From positions 62,001 through 126,000 of the forward strand of contig JAEZTJ010000082.1 of NCBI GenBank assembly GCA_023421505.1: DNA of 64,000 bases. The letters are read 5' to 3'. Numbering within the stretch: the first letter of the stretch is position 1; the number at the start of each line of letters is the position of its first letter. Shown in pieces: positions 9,209 through 17,863 of the stretch. Source of the DNA: Bacillota bacterium (GTDB taxonomy: Bacteria; Bacillota; Clostridia; Lachnospirales; Lachnospiraceae). Both the position numbers and the translations under genes were made by a program. The notes beneath the pieces were generated by a model. The model was not told the origin of the DNA, searched no databases, and worked only from the letters and a program-made list of their open reading frames with translations.

Positions 9209-9462
9209 GATTTTACATACTATATTACTTTTTATAAAGTAAACTTTAATATTTATACAAGGCAAGTTCACCATAATTAAACGGCCTTCATTCACTTTTA
9301 ATCATTATTACTTTATTATAATAATCCTTTATTTGCAACTAGGAAAACGCTAAATTTAGCTTTCGAATATACGAAATATTCGTGAATTTGACGAAATCCA
9401 TTTTTTCTAAAATTACTCTACCATAACATAGCTGCCCTTTGAATTATCGAAAAAGTTGCATA

Positions 9463-10158
9463 TTAATTCTGTCCATAATATGCATTCTCACCATGCTTAC
9501 GAAGATAGTGCTTATCTGCTAATACCTTAGGGGCAGGCACAATATTACCATTAATCAGCTCAGAGTAACAAGCCATCTTAGCTACCTCTTCTAAAACCAC
9601 TGCATTATGCACTGCTTCACCTGCATTTTTTCCCCAGGTAAAGGGTCCATGATTTGAGCAAAGAATACCTGGCATATCCTTAGGCTTAATCTGCTTCTGT
9701 TCTAATGTTTCAATAATAACTAAACCAGTATTTTTTTCGTAATCAACGTTTATCTCCCCTTCTGACAGAGCTCTTGCACAGGGGATCGGGCCATAAAAAT
9801 AGTCCGCGTGAGTTGTTCCGTAAAGTGGAATAGCTCTCCCCGCCTGAGCCCAAGAGGTTGCCCAGGTAGAATGTGTATGCACTATTCCTCCAATATCCAT
9901 ATATCTCTTATATAGTTCAATATGTGTAGCGGTATCTGAAGAGGGTTTATAGCTTCCTTCAATACGATTTCCCTCTAGGTCAACAACTACCATATCTTCT
10001 GGTTTTAATTGCTCATACTCTACACCGCTGGGTTTAATCACAAGATAACCCTTTGTACGGTCAATTCCGCTTACATTTCCCCAGGTATAGGTTACTAAGC
10101 CTTTTCTTGGCAATTCCATATTTGCTTCATATACTTGTCGTTTTAATTCTTCTAACAT
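9463..10158 (-). CDS. araD: L-ribulose-5-phosphate 4-epimerase
   Basis: Converts L-ribulose 5-phosphate to D-xylulose 5-phosphate with a divalent metal, the last step of L-arabinose entry into the pentose phosphate pathway. GNVSGIDR, KPSGVEYE, the metal motif VHTHSTWATSWAQAG and GTTHADYF, and GILCSNHGPFTWGK are all present. ATG at 10158 gives 231 residues, the length of E. coli AraD. No good Shine-Dalgarno precedes it, and a duplicated TATTATGTTAGAA places a second in-frame ATG 27 bp upstream at 10185. No araA or araB is adjacent. Confidence 0.93.
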   Translation of the reverse strand: MLEELKRQVYEANMELPRKGLVTYTWGNVSGIDRTKGYLVIKPSGVEYEQLKPEDMVVVDLEGNRIEGSYKPSSDTATHIELYKRYMDIGGIVHTHSTWATSWAQAGRAIPLYGTTHADYFYGPIPCARALSEGEINVDYEKNTGLVIIETLEQKQIKPKDMPGILCSNHGPFTWGKNAGEAVHNAVVLEEVAKMACYSELINGNIVPAPKVLADKHYLRKHGENAYYGQN

Positions 10159-10402
10159 AATAATTAAGAGAAGGTATTCTAACATAATAAAATCCAGTAT
10201 AACATGACACATGACTGCCCTTATACTTTTGTGAGATATCCCTCTCTTTCCTTCACCTCATTTCTCTATTATCGTATATATCTTTGCTAAATTTATTTTA
10301 TCCTCATTCTCTGAAGCAGTACTATCATAGTATAGTGCTATTTCAACCTTTTTTCAATGTTTAACTTATTTTTTAAATTTATTAACGGAAATGATTACAA
10401 TA

Positions 10403-10501
10403 TGGTTATTACTTGACTTAAGAATCAAGTGATAGTATACTCGCCTTAAGTGGTTTTACTGGTTAAGTAAAGCTGTTATCCCATAGGAAAGGTAATAACC
10501 A
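10403..10501 (+). promoter_or_regulatory. Structured 5' leader of the TraB-family gene
   Basis: GGTTATTAC at 10403 can pair with GTAATAACC ending at 10500, immediately before the ATG. The closing helix encloses hairpin ACTTGA/TCAAGT and a second one, CTTAA/TTAAG. The only ribosome-site-like sequence, AGGAAAGG, abuts the 3' strand of the closing helix. It matches no riboswitch class I can name. Confidence 0.4.
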
Positions 10502-11662
10502 ATGAATCAGGATAATGTATCAAAAATACAATATGAAGACAAAGAACTCATCCTTATTGCAACAGCTCATGTATCTAAGCAAAGTGCAGAACTCGTGAAA
10601 CAGGTAATAGAGGAAGAACGCCCGGATAGTGTATGTATTGAGCTTGACGAGCAGCGTTACGAAAACATTCAAAATCCCAAAGCATGGGAGAATACTGATA
10701 TAATAAAAATAATAAAACAAAAGAAGATCGGATTTCTCATTGCCAATTTAATTTTGAGTTCCTATCAAAAAAGAATGGCCAAAAAGTTAAATACCTCCGT
10801 AGGTGGAGAAATGATACAGGGAATGGAGAGTGCTAAGGAAATCGGTGCCACATTAGTCCTTGCCGATCGCAGTATTCAAACAACCTTCCTTCGTATCTGG
10901 CGAAAGATGCGTTTTTTAGAAAAGATGAAGTTATTTGTCACTCTCCTCTTCTCCTCAGATGAGGATGAAAACGAGATAACCAAAGAAGATGTAGAGAATT
11001 TATTAAAGGAAGATATGCTTGAAACTGCGCTTACCAGTATGCGGGAGCAATTTCCCAAGGTTGGCGAAATCCTACTCAGTGAAAGAGACCAGTATCTTGC
11101 GAATAAAATTAAAAATGCCCCTGGCAAAAAAGTCGTAGCAATACTCGGCGGGGCACATGTTCCCGGTATTAAAAAAGAAATCTTCAAAGAGCAAAACATG
11201 GAGGAGATATCAGTGGTTCCACCTAAGAGCCGTTTTTCAAAGGTGGCAGGCTGGATTATTCCTGCTCTGATAACTGGCTTACTAGTATATTCCTTCGTCC
11301 TTAATATCCACGATGGTTTACGACAGTTATCTGCATGGGTATTATGGACCGGCGCTTTAGCTGCTCTCTTTACCACCTTTTCCTTAGCCCACCCCTTAAG
11401 TATACTAACCTCCTTCTTAGCGGCTCCAATCACTACGCTTCATCCTCTGCTGGCCTGCGGATGGTTTGCCGGTCTTGTGGAAGCAACACTAAAGAAGCCT
11501 ACAGTTAAGGATGTTGAAAACATACCCACTGACATTTACAGTATTAAGGGAATTTTTAAAAACCGTTTTCTTAAGATTATACTTGTTATTGTAATGAGTA
11601 ATATTGGAGGTACAATAGGAACCTTTATTGCTGGCACAGATTTAATACGTAATCTTCTGTAA
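10502..11662 (+). CDS. TraB-family membrane protein
   Basis: 386 residues. The N-terminal 240 carry TraB/GumN signatures: IATAHVSKQS, the conserved glutamate in VCIELDEQRY, GGEMIQGMESAKEIGATLVLADRSIQTT and VAILGGAHVPGI. Four or so hydrophobic segments follow (about 250-386). This pheromone-shutdown-like family is widespread and poorly characterised. The leader in front of the ATG is unusually structured, and a terminator at 11687 ends the unit. Confidence 0.8.
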   Translation: MNQDNVSKIQYEDKELILIATAHVSKQSAELVKQVIEEERPDSVCIELDEQRYENIQNPKAWENTDIIKIIKQKKIGFLIANLILSSYQKRMAKKLNTSVGGEMIQGMESAKEIGATLVLADRSIQTTFLRIWRKMRFLEKMKLFVTLLFSSDEDENEITKEDVENLLKEDMLETALTSMREQFPKVGEILLSERDQYLANKIKNAPGKKVVAILGGAHVPGIKKEIFKEQNMEEISVVPPKSRFSKVAGWIIPALITGLLVYSFVLNIHDGLRQLSAWVLWTGALAALFTTFSLAHPLSILTSFLAAPITTLHPLLACGWFAGLVEATLKKPTVKDVENIPTDIYSIKGIFKNRFLKIILVIVMSNIGGTIGTFIAGTDLIRNLL

Positions 11663-11686
11663 TAATGATTTTAAGCTTCGCATATT

Positions 11687-11726
11687 ATGTCATTACCCTA
11701 TTACAAAGTGGTAATGACATTTTTTA
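11687..11726 (+). terminator. Terminator after the TraB-family gene
   Basis: ATGTCATTACC pairs perfectly with GGTAATGACAT across 12 nt, followed by TTTTT. Confidence 0.85.
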
Positions 11727-11866
11727 ATTATAAATTTCTAAAAGAGTTATGTGACTTTAGTCCAACTAAATATATGCAGGTAGTAAATTTATGTGCTGCG
11801 AAAACAAACTTGAGATGCGCTTTGTCTCGCAAGTGAGCTAAATAAGCAGCTAGGAAAGGGAAAAAT

Positions 11867-12175
11867 ATGAGTAATTTTATCACACCGCCAAATCATATCA
11901 ATTTTGAGGCGAAGAAATTATTTGAAAATGTAGGCGAAATAATAGACGGATCTATTGCCTATCTGCAAAAGCAGGGAGGCGGACCCTTAGAAAACCACAC
12001 CCATAACCATAGTCATCTCTTTATTGTAACACAGGGTGAGGCTAAAATCATCTTGGATAATGAGTGTATTATTTTAAGAAAGGATGAGTCGTATCTGGTA
12101 GATGGCAAAATCCCTCATTCGATATGGAATAACTTAGATGATACTACCGTCATGCTTGGGATTTCCGTAAAATAA
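11867..12175 (+). CDS. Small cupin-domain protein
   Basis: 102 residues forming a single conserved beta-barrel cupin. Histidines in ENHTHNHSHLFIVTQGEAKI and the strand DESYLVDGKIPHSIWN match the two cupin motifs that bind a metal. Function is unspecified for this subgroup. AAAGGG precedes the ATG. The gene converges with eetB, whose stop codon lies one base away. Confidence 0.75.
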   Translation: MSNFITPPNHINFEAKKLFENVGEIIDGSIAYLQKQGGGPLENHTHNHSHLFIVTQGEAKIILDNECIILRKDESYLVDGKIPHSIWNNLDDTTVMLGISVK

Positions 12176-12176
12176 T

Positions 12177-12680
12177 TTACTTTATATTAGTACTAAAATT
12201 CTTTATTCTATTAATAATTAGGGATCCAAGGATTCCTATTATCGTTCCGGTAACAACACCTGACAGCAATAAAAATGGCAGGTAATAAATTAGCATAGCA
12301 TTCTTTACAACCCACATCGCAACTAAAATTTGACCAATATTATGTGAGATGCCGCCGATGATACTGACTCCTGTGAGGCTTAGGAGTTTCAGCTTACGAA
12401 ATATCACCATAAATAACCAGCTTAGCAAGCCTCCAGCCAGTCCAAACATCATAGTAGACGGACTTCCAAAGGTAAACCCTACTAGTATGATACGTATCAT
12501 TGATAGTACAAAGGCTTCCTTTACACCCATTGTATAGAGCCCGGATAAAACCACCAAATTGGCTAATCCGAGCTTTATTCCAGGTATCGGTATCGGAACA
12601 GGAATGATACTTTCTATATAGCTTAAGAGAAAAGCTAATGCGATTAATACTCCATATGCTGCAACTTTTTTTGATTTCAT
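12177..12680 (-). CDS. eetB: EetB-like Gx transporter family membrane protein
   Basis: 167 residues, about five membrane segments, of the family annotated as heptaprenyl diphosphate synthase component I or Gx transporter. Signatures are ESIIPVPIPIPGIKLGLAN, TFGSPSTMMFGLAGGL and GGISHNIGQI. In Listeria the homologue EetB is required for extracellular electron transfer. Here it is the last gene of a six-gene minus-strand set with ApbE, PplA, prenyl enzymes and NDH-2, which supports the EET assignment. ATG at 12680 is conserved; the ribosome site GGGGG belongs to a family B repeat. The usual partner EetA (NusG-II domain) is not visible. Confidence 0.82.
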   Translation of the reverse strand: MKSKKVAAYGVLIALAFLLSYIESIIPVPIPIPGIKLGLANLVVLSGLYTMGVKEAFVLSMIRIILVGFTFGSPSTMMFGLAGGLLSWLFMVIFRKLKLLSLTGVSIIGGISHNIGQILVAMWVVKNAMLIYYLPFLLLSGVVTGTIIGILGSLIINRIKNFSTNIK

Positions 12681-12757
12681 ATAAACCCCCAACTGCCGCT
12701 TAAGCGGCATACAAATACAGAGCGAAAAGCACGCTCAGTGCTTTTTTGCCGGTTGAA
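12678..12757 (-). repeat. RBS-proximal structured repeat, family B copy 3
   Basis: Read on the minus strand it contains GGCAAAAAAGCACTGAGCG, GTGCTTTTCGCTC and the perfect palindrome TGCCGCTTAAGCGGCA, then GGGGG and the eetB start codon. The first stem (GGTTGA...) seen in copies 1 and 2 is lost. The element overlaps the start codon of eetB. Confidence 0.85.
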
Positions 12758-12805
12758 CGGTGTATAAAGCTTAGGCGATAAATAAGAGGTAAGCTTTTTG
12801 TAAGT

Positions 12806-13867
12806 CTACTCCTTAATAAATTTTTGAAAGCCGGAGCTGTATGACATAGATCCATCCTTCATTACCCATAAAGCTTCCGTATCCTTGAGGGACTCAATCA
12901 GTTTAATTCCCTCCTCATATGGCATATTAAAAACAGCAGTTGATAACGCATCTGCCATTCCGGAATCCTTGCAGACTATAGAAACAGACAGAAAGTATTC
13001 TGCCGGCATTAGGGTGTCCGGATTGATAATATGGTGATACTTCTTACCATCGACCACATAATATCTTTCGTAAACGCCACTGGTTACAAGAGAATAATCC
13101 TTCAAATTCAAGATATAGAGGTTTGTTTTCTCACTACTTAAATTAGGATTTTGAATACCGACATTCCAGTAAAGTTCTTTATTATGATCAAGCTTGCTTC
13201 CGATCGTCCGCACATTGCCTCCTACTGAAAGCATACCATTTTTAAAGCCCTTCTCCTTCGCATACTGACTTACCATCTCTGTTGCATAGCCCTTTGCGAT
13301 AGCTCCCACATCCAGTCTCATCTCTGAATCTTTAAGATATACTGTAGACTCAGTTTCATTAATAATTACATCCTGTATATTCGTATGTTTTGCTTTCTCT
13401 TTTAGAAGCTCCATAGGAGGCAGCTTTGCATGATCCGGGTCATCTATCCCCTCAGTGCGATACTCATGCCAAACAGACAAGACCGCACCAAGAGCATCAT
13501 TCATTTTACCTCCGGTAAGCTTGCAGGTATCCTTAGACAGCTTAAGCAAATCAATAATCTTCTGATCAACCTTAACCGGGGCTATTCCGGCATTGTCATT
13601 GATTGTTTTGATATTATTTATTCCCTCATAGTTATGATAAATATCATAAAGCTCATGATATTCTTTTAATTTATCATAAATCATTTGAGCATATTCTGAA
13701 AATTCTTCCTTATCCTGTGCATATCCAACTACAATAGTCATTGTATCGAATAATTCCAAAAAGCTTGCCTCATATCTCTTTTCTTCTGCCTTTTTGCAGC
13801 CGTTTAGATTAAATATCACCGCTGTTATCAGTAGGATTATCATTATCTTTCTGCTCAAACCATTCAC
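12806..13867 (-). CDS. fmnB: FAD:protein FMN transferase (ApbE/FmnB), lipoprotein
   Basis: 353 residues. A signal peptide ends in lipobox LNGC (Cys near residue 24), placing the enzyme outside the membrane. ApbE motifs: MNDALGAVLSVW, MRLDVGAIAKGYATEMV, MLSVGGNVRTIG, HHIINPDTLMP and the magnesium-site region GMADALSTAVFNMP. It transfers FMN from FAD to a Ser/Thr of secreted proteins; the two-domain PplA-like lipoprotein 636 bp upstream is the obvious substrate. ATG at 13867 follows GAGGTG. This corresponds to FmnB of the Listeria EET pathway. Confidence 0.93.
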   Translation of the reverse strand: MNGLSRKIMIILLITAVIFNLNGCKKAEEKRYEASFLELFDTMTIVVGYAQDKEEFSEYAQMIYDKLKEYHELYDIYHNYEGINNIKTINDNAGIAPVKVDQKIIDLLKLSKDTCKLTGGKMNDALGAVLSVWHEYRTEGIDDPDHAKLPPMELLKEKAKHTNIQDVIINETESTVYLKDSEMRLDVGAIAKGYATEMVSQYAKEKGFKNGMLSVGGNVRTIGSKLDHNKELYWNVGIQNPNLSSEKTNLYILNLKDYSLVTSGVYERYYVVDGKKYHHIINPDTLMPAEYFLSVSIVCKDSGMADALSTAVFNMPYEEGIKLIESLKDTEALWVMKDGSMSYSSGFQKFIKE

Positions 13868-14122
13868 CTCGAATCACCTTTCTATTCATCACTATTTATT
13901 TTAGGCATTTGCGAAACTCATACACGTATTGTATAACCGAAGCTTTATTATACATTACATGATGTTGTCTGTTTATACAAGTGCTTCTAGGCAGCATATA
14001 ATAGCATTTTGTATTTTATATATATCAACTGTTATATTGATAATAAATGACATAAGTATTGTGAGCAAAACTGATACAATATATAGAATAATGCAGCGTT
14101 TTTATATTACATCAGTTTTTAT

Positions 14123-14331
14123 CACACTAACGCCCATGTTTTTGGGCATAAATCCTGAAGAATAGCGTCTTGTGCTATTCTTATAAAGTCTTGCATGTAC
14201 TTTGCAAGACTATTCACACTAACGCCCATGCTTATTGGGCATAAATCCTGAAGAATAGCGTTTTTACTATTCTTTATAAGCCTCGTATGCGAGGCTTTGG
14301 GCCTGCACGACTTTTGCAAGATTATTTACAC
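14123..14331 (-). repeat. Two tandem multi-hairpin repeat units (family E)
   Basis: Read on the minus strand, each unit has CTTGCA...TGCA, GAATAG...CTATTC, a CAGGATTTATGCCC segment and a GCCC...GGGC hairpin ending GTTAGTGTG. Unit 1 (14215-14331) also holds CCTCGCATACGAGG; unit 2 (14123-14214) lacks it. A further unit is at 41438-41553 and a fragment at 58237. Apart from these units and the pplA terminator, the 636-bp gap between fmnB and pplA contains only AT-rich DNA. Confidence 0.8.
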
Positions 14332-14414
14332 TATAGCATGCTTATCTATAAAATTAGTATAAAATTATTTATATAATATAAAATTTTCTATTTAACTCTG
14401 ACTGCTCATATAAA

Positions 14415-14460
14415 TTGGGGGATAATCATCCTTATCAGAAGACGATGAATAATCCCCCAA
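14415..14460 (-). terminator. Stem-loop after pplA
   Basis: TTGGGGGATAATCATC and GATGAATAATCCCCCAA form a 16-bp imperfect stem 44 bp after the pplA stop. The minus-strand tail (TTTAT) is weak, so it may be an attenuating processing signal between pplA and fmnB. Confidence 0.55.
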
Positions 14461-14503
14461 TCTGTTTAGCAATAAACTGCTTTATCAGATAGTAAAGTTA
14501 AAA

Positions 14504-15616
14504 TTATTTCGCTGAGTTTGCAACTGCTTTATCAATAACATCAATGAATTGAGTAACATGAACTGTTACAGAGCTTACTAAATCAGCGCCTGTTGCTAAG
14601 CCTTCTTCATTAACCGCAATACCTTTTACTTCATCTACAGTTTTGCCTGTTACATAAGCTGCGAATGCATTTGCCTGCTCATACCATTCCTTGCCGATTC
14701 CTGATTTTGCCTTCATTCCGTAAGCATCCTTTAATTCCTGCTTAGTCTGGGGAGCTGCCTTCAAATCAGTAGTAATAACGCCCTTCGCATCGAAGTTAAC
14801 ATTACCCTGAGAAGCATCTATTAAGCAGCTTGTAATTTTGCCTGCAGCATCAGAAGTAACTGCTGTATAATAAGAATAAGCCTGTGCTAAACCATCACCA
14901 TCTGCACTAGCATCCTTTGACTGACCCATGTCAGTGTAAACCGCAATACCAAGCTTGTCTGTACTTATTGCACCTAAAGTCTGTGCATTTGCAACAGCCT
15001 TATCAATAGCAGCTACAAAATCTCCAATATGTATTGTCACAGATGAAGTTAAATCAGCTCCTGTTGCAACACCTTCCTCATTCAATGCAATACCTTTTAC
15101 TTCATCAACGGTTTTACCGATTACATAAGCTGCGAAAGCGTCAGCTTGTTCATTCCACTCTTTGCCGATTCCAGATTTAGCGCCCATACCATATTCTTTG
15201 CCAAGCTCTTGCTTTGTCTTAAATACAGTAGCAGCATCAGTTACAAGCTTACCTTCTTTTGAGAAGTTAATCTTTGTCTGAGCGGTATCAATCTTGCAAT
15301 CTAAGATTTTACCATCTTCGCCAACTAATACAGCAACAACTGTAGAATCGATTTCAGCCAATCCGTCTTTTTCACCTGCATTTGCTGATTTTCCTACTGA
15401 AGTAACAACAGCAAGACCTGTTTTTGCAGCTGCTGCGGTAGTATCTTCTGCAGCTTTGTCAGTTACAGCTGGAGCAGTTGTAGGTGCTGCAGTCGTAGGA
15501 GCAACCGTAGGTGTAGCACTATCTGCAGTATCCTTCGCGTCATCGCTCTTACCGCATGCAGCGAGCATGGAAACCACTAATGCTAAGCTGAGTAGTAATG
15601 TTAATAATTTTTTCAT
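14504..15616 (-). CDS. pplA: PplA-like two-domain flavinylated lipoprotein
   Basis: 370 residues. The signal peptide ends in LAAC (Cys21), followed by a Thr/Ala/Pro-rich linker (about 30-65) as expected of a wall-spanning surface lipoprotein. Two homologous domains follow (about 66-208 and 222-368), each with SGIGKEW, FAAYV.GKTVDEVKGIA and a terminal D-L-x-S-S-V-T. Those motifs end at Thr194 and Thr351 and resemble the ApbE acceptor motif D-x2-[ST]-[GA]-[AS]-T with V in place of A. Each domain would carry one covalent FMN. ATG at 15616 follows AAGGAGG. It lies between dmkA and fmnB; Listeria PplA is the electron shuttle at the same place in that pathway. Confidence 0.85.
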   Translation of the reverse strand: MKKLLTLLLSLALVVSMLAACGKSDDAKDTADSATPTVAPTTAAPTTAPAVTDKAAEDTTAAAAKTGLAVVTSVGKSANAGEKDGLAEIDSTVVAVLVGEDGKILDCKIDTAQTKINFSKEGKLVTDAATVFKTKQELGKEYGMGAKSGIGKEWNEQADAFAAYVIGKTVDEVKGIALNEEGVATGADLTSSVTIHIGDFVAAIDKAVANAQTLGAISTDKLGIAVYTDMGQSKDASADGDGLAQAYSYYTAVTSDAAGKITSCLIDASQGNVNFDAKGVITTDLKAAPQTKQELKDAYGMKAKSGIGKEWYEQANAFAAYVTGKTVDEVKGIAVNEEGLATGADLVSSVTVHVTQFIDVIDKAVANSAK

Positions 15617-15864
15617 AAATTTCCTCCTTATTCCCGCCATTCGCGGCATTCTTTTATTTTTATTACAATCCGATTTGTGAAACCGGATGAATAAACCATT
15701 TAAGCAGCTAGAAAATTATTCTAACTTTCCACAACACATAACATGCCTGCCTTTGAATTAGTTTGTGCCGAAGAGTCTTAATTACCTAACCATAATTTAA
15801 TTATCCTTAATAAATAGTTAAGATGATAAAAACGATGATTCTTACCTTAACAATAACTGCTGTA

Positions 15865-16767
15865 TCAGCGTACTATAGTACTTATCGCGATAGCCACTGT
15901 AAGAAAGCTCATGATAAGCATAAAGTTTTTAATGGAACAGAGAAAGGTTTCTGCTTTCTCCTGCCTATTGAAGAACCTACGGATATTCTTCTGTACAAAG
16001 AAAATTGATAATAAGGAAAGAAGACAGATTGGGGATAATATTCTTAATATAACCATTAGTACCGTTACGGCATAGGTCAGGTAATATAATCCGGCAAACA
16101 GCCATAGGGCTTTCCTTCCGATATAATAGGGCAGAGTATACCGCTTAACCAAAATATCATTTTCTATATCACAGATGTTATTCGCTAACATGATATTCGC
16201 AGTTACACAAAAGGGTATTACGGAAAATAGGATCAAGGTGAAAAAGGGAATAACCTTCAACTCCAGTGCGATGGTATCTAAGCTAAAATGATAGCTTAAG
16301 AAGGATCCTTGTGGCATATTGATATACATTAGGATAAAGGGTATCATTACACCGTAAAAGAAACCTGAAAAGATTTCACCAAGCGGTTGTCTGGAAATCG
16401 GAAGCGGCCCATAGGTATATAATACGCCGCATACAAAGCAGACCCCGCCAGCCAGCAAAACTACGATATCCGATAAATATGCAAGGTATAAACCCAATGC
16501 GGTACTAACCCCAAATAAGCAATATATTATCAATAAAGCGGTCCTTCTTTGAAAACCCAAGCTCTGATTATTAGTTTTTGTATCAATATAATTATTGATG
16601 GCTGTTGTTGTTAAATCGAACAGAAGCATCGCAGTAAAGAAAACCAGTGTAAGCTTCCAATTGATTGTCTGCTCTTTATAGAGTAAGAAGGCAATTGTCA
16701 TTGCGAAAGTAAATGTACTTGTAATCTTCGTCTTTATTTCTGTATATTGCAAAAATCTTGTAAACAA
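15865..16767 (-). CDS. dmkA: UbiA-family prenyltransferase (DmkA/MenA-like)
   Basis: 300 residues, about eight or nine membrane helices. The first polyprenyl-diphosphate motif is NNYIDTKTN (Asn58-Asn66) and the second is DIENDILVKRYTLPYYIGRK. It would attach a polyprenyl chain to 1,4-dihydroxy-2-naphthoate to give demethylmenaquinone. No men genes for the naphthoate head group are in the window, so the precursor may come from elsewhere or be scavenged. It sits between dmkB and pplA, as in EET loci. Start is TTG at 16767, close to AAGG; the initiation site is uncertain. Confidence 0.85.
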   Translation of the reverse strand: MFTRFLQYTEIKTKITSTFTFAMTIAFLLYKEQTINWKLTLVFFTAMLLFDLTTTAINNYIDTKTNNQSLGFQRRTALLIIYCLFGVSTALGLYLAYLSDIVVLLAGGVCFVCGVLYTYGPLPISRQPLGEIFSGFFYGVMIPFILMYINMPQGSFLSYHFSLDTIALELKVIPFFTLILFSVIPFCVTANIMLANNICDIENDILVKRYTLPYYIGRKALWLFAGLYYLTYAVTVLMVILRILSPICLLSLLSIFFVQKNIRRFFNRQEKAETFLCSIKNFMLIMSFLTVAIAISTIVR

Positions 16768-16822
16768 ACCTTATCCCATCCTATCATCTATCATTCTTCC
16801 TTTTATCTATCCTGCCTATTGT

Positions 16823-16869
16823 GTATTTGCGAAACTTGTTAACTGCAAGTATTGTTTCGCAATTAACTA
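16823..16869. repeat. Short palindromic insert flanked by 14-bp direct repeats (minimal family F)
   Basis: TTGCGAAAC (16827-16835) and GTTTCGCAA (16854-16862) form the ends of a 47-bp insert with termini like those of the long family F elements. It is flanked by identical ATCCTGCCTATTGT copies at 16809-16822 and 16870-16883; the second contains the dmkB stop codon. Confidence 0.6.
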
Positions 16870-16876
16870 ATCCTGC

Positions 16877-17863
16877 CTATTGTACCTGTGTCATACGAGA
16901 AGCTTTATTTAACAGCAATATAATTCTTTCCTTCTTCGTCTTGGAAAGCTCCAACTCATTCAGTCTTTGCATCGCTTTTTTATAATACTTTTGAATGATT
17001 TTTTTAGTAAACTTAAGACCCTCAGTTTGCATAACCGCTTCATTTATTTCTTCTCTGGTTACCGTAAAAAGAGCTGCCTTTTCTCTAAAAGCTTCCTTTT
17101 CTTTTAGGGCATGAATAAGTGGCAAGGTAATAACCCCCTGTTCATAATCGGATTGCACCGGCTTATTCGCTTCCTCTACTGTAGTGTCAAAATCTATACA
17201 ATCATCAGAAAGCTGAAAGATCATACCGATATAGTTACCCAGCTGTTTATATTTTCTGGCTTCTTTTTCACTGCATCCGGCAATCAATGCCCCGGCAAAG
17301 AAGGATGCCTCAAAAAGAGCAGCCGTCTTTCCCGAGATAATTTTTAGATATTGGAATATCGATAAATTTAAATTTTTATTATTGATATATTGATTTAATT
17401 CCCCCAGGCAGAGTCTGCCTATATAATCAGGAAAATTAATATCCATATATTCTTTTCTGTCCGGTATCTCTGCTATTATTTTGAGTGTCAGGCTAAGAAG
17501 ATAGTCCCCACAGATCACAGCAGTTTTTCTGCCATATTTTTTTTGCAGGGTAGCTTTCCCTCTTCTTAGCTCCGCATTGTCAATAATATCATCATGAACC
17601 AGAGTAGCCAGATGTAAAATCTCAATGGCGGCAGCTATTTTAACCGCATTCGGGCTGATTTTACTTTCATTGTCTTCTGCACAGGTAATCACTGAAACTG
17701 CCCGAATATACTTTCCCTGAGACAATGACAGATGTGTTAAGTACTCTCGAATAATTACGGGTGATTTTGTTAAGGTACGTTCCACCTCTATCCTTACAAG
17801 CCCAATCGCTTCCTCATAGGTGAGAGTATTCTTTTCATTATTCATTGTTAAATTATTAATCAT
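16877..17863 (-). CDS. dmkB: Polyprenyl diphosphate synthase (DmkB/HepT-like)
   Basis: 328 residues of the trans-isoprenyl diphosphate synthase family. First aspartate-rich motif LVHDDIIDNAELRRGKAT, second LSDDCIDFD (a DDxxD motif), with KTAALFEASFFAGA between. It would build the side chain used by DmkA. The chosen ATG at 17863 overlaps the ndh2 stop as ATGATTAA (17856-17863), implying translational coupling; an upstream in-frame reading to 17887 is less likely. Neither start has a good independent ribosome site. It is second in the EET-type operon. Confidence 0.88.
   Translation of the reverse strand: MINNLTMNNEKNTLTYEEAIGLVRIEVERTLTKSPVIIREYLTHLSLSQGKYIRAVSVITCAEDNESKISPNAVKIAAAIEILHLATLVHDDIIDNAELRRGKATLQKKYGRKTAVICGDYLLSLTLKIIAEIPDRKEYMDINFPDYIGRLCLGELNQYINNKNLNLSIFQYLKIISGKTAALFEASFFAGALIAGCSEKEARKYKQLGNYIGMIFQLSDDCIDFDTTVEEANKPVQSDYEQGVITLPLIHALKEKEAFREKAALFTVTREEINEAVMQTEGLKFTKKIIQKYYKKAMQRLNELELSKTKKERIILLLNKASRMTQVQ

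Noticed and set aside
9364..9382. Small palindrome CGAATAT/ATATTCG
   Set aside because: Short, AT-rich, no neighbour or repeat support; could be chance.
10876..11433. 185-codon minus-strand ORF
   Set aside because: Antisense to the well-supported TraB-family gene; no family match.
12690..12760. Ordinary terminator between fmnB and eetB
   Set aside because: The palindrome TGCCGCTTAAGCGGCA lacks a T-tract and is shared with family B at other start codons.
14122..14319. 65-codon minus-strand ORF across the family E units
   Set aside because: It is an internal repeat read through: the same hairpin sequence appears twice in the peptide, and no ribosome site precedes it.
14123..14331. Possible CRISPR-like tandem array
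   Set aside because: Only two units of unequal length, hairpins instead of spacers, no cas genes.
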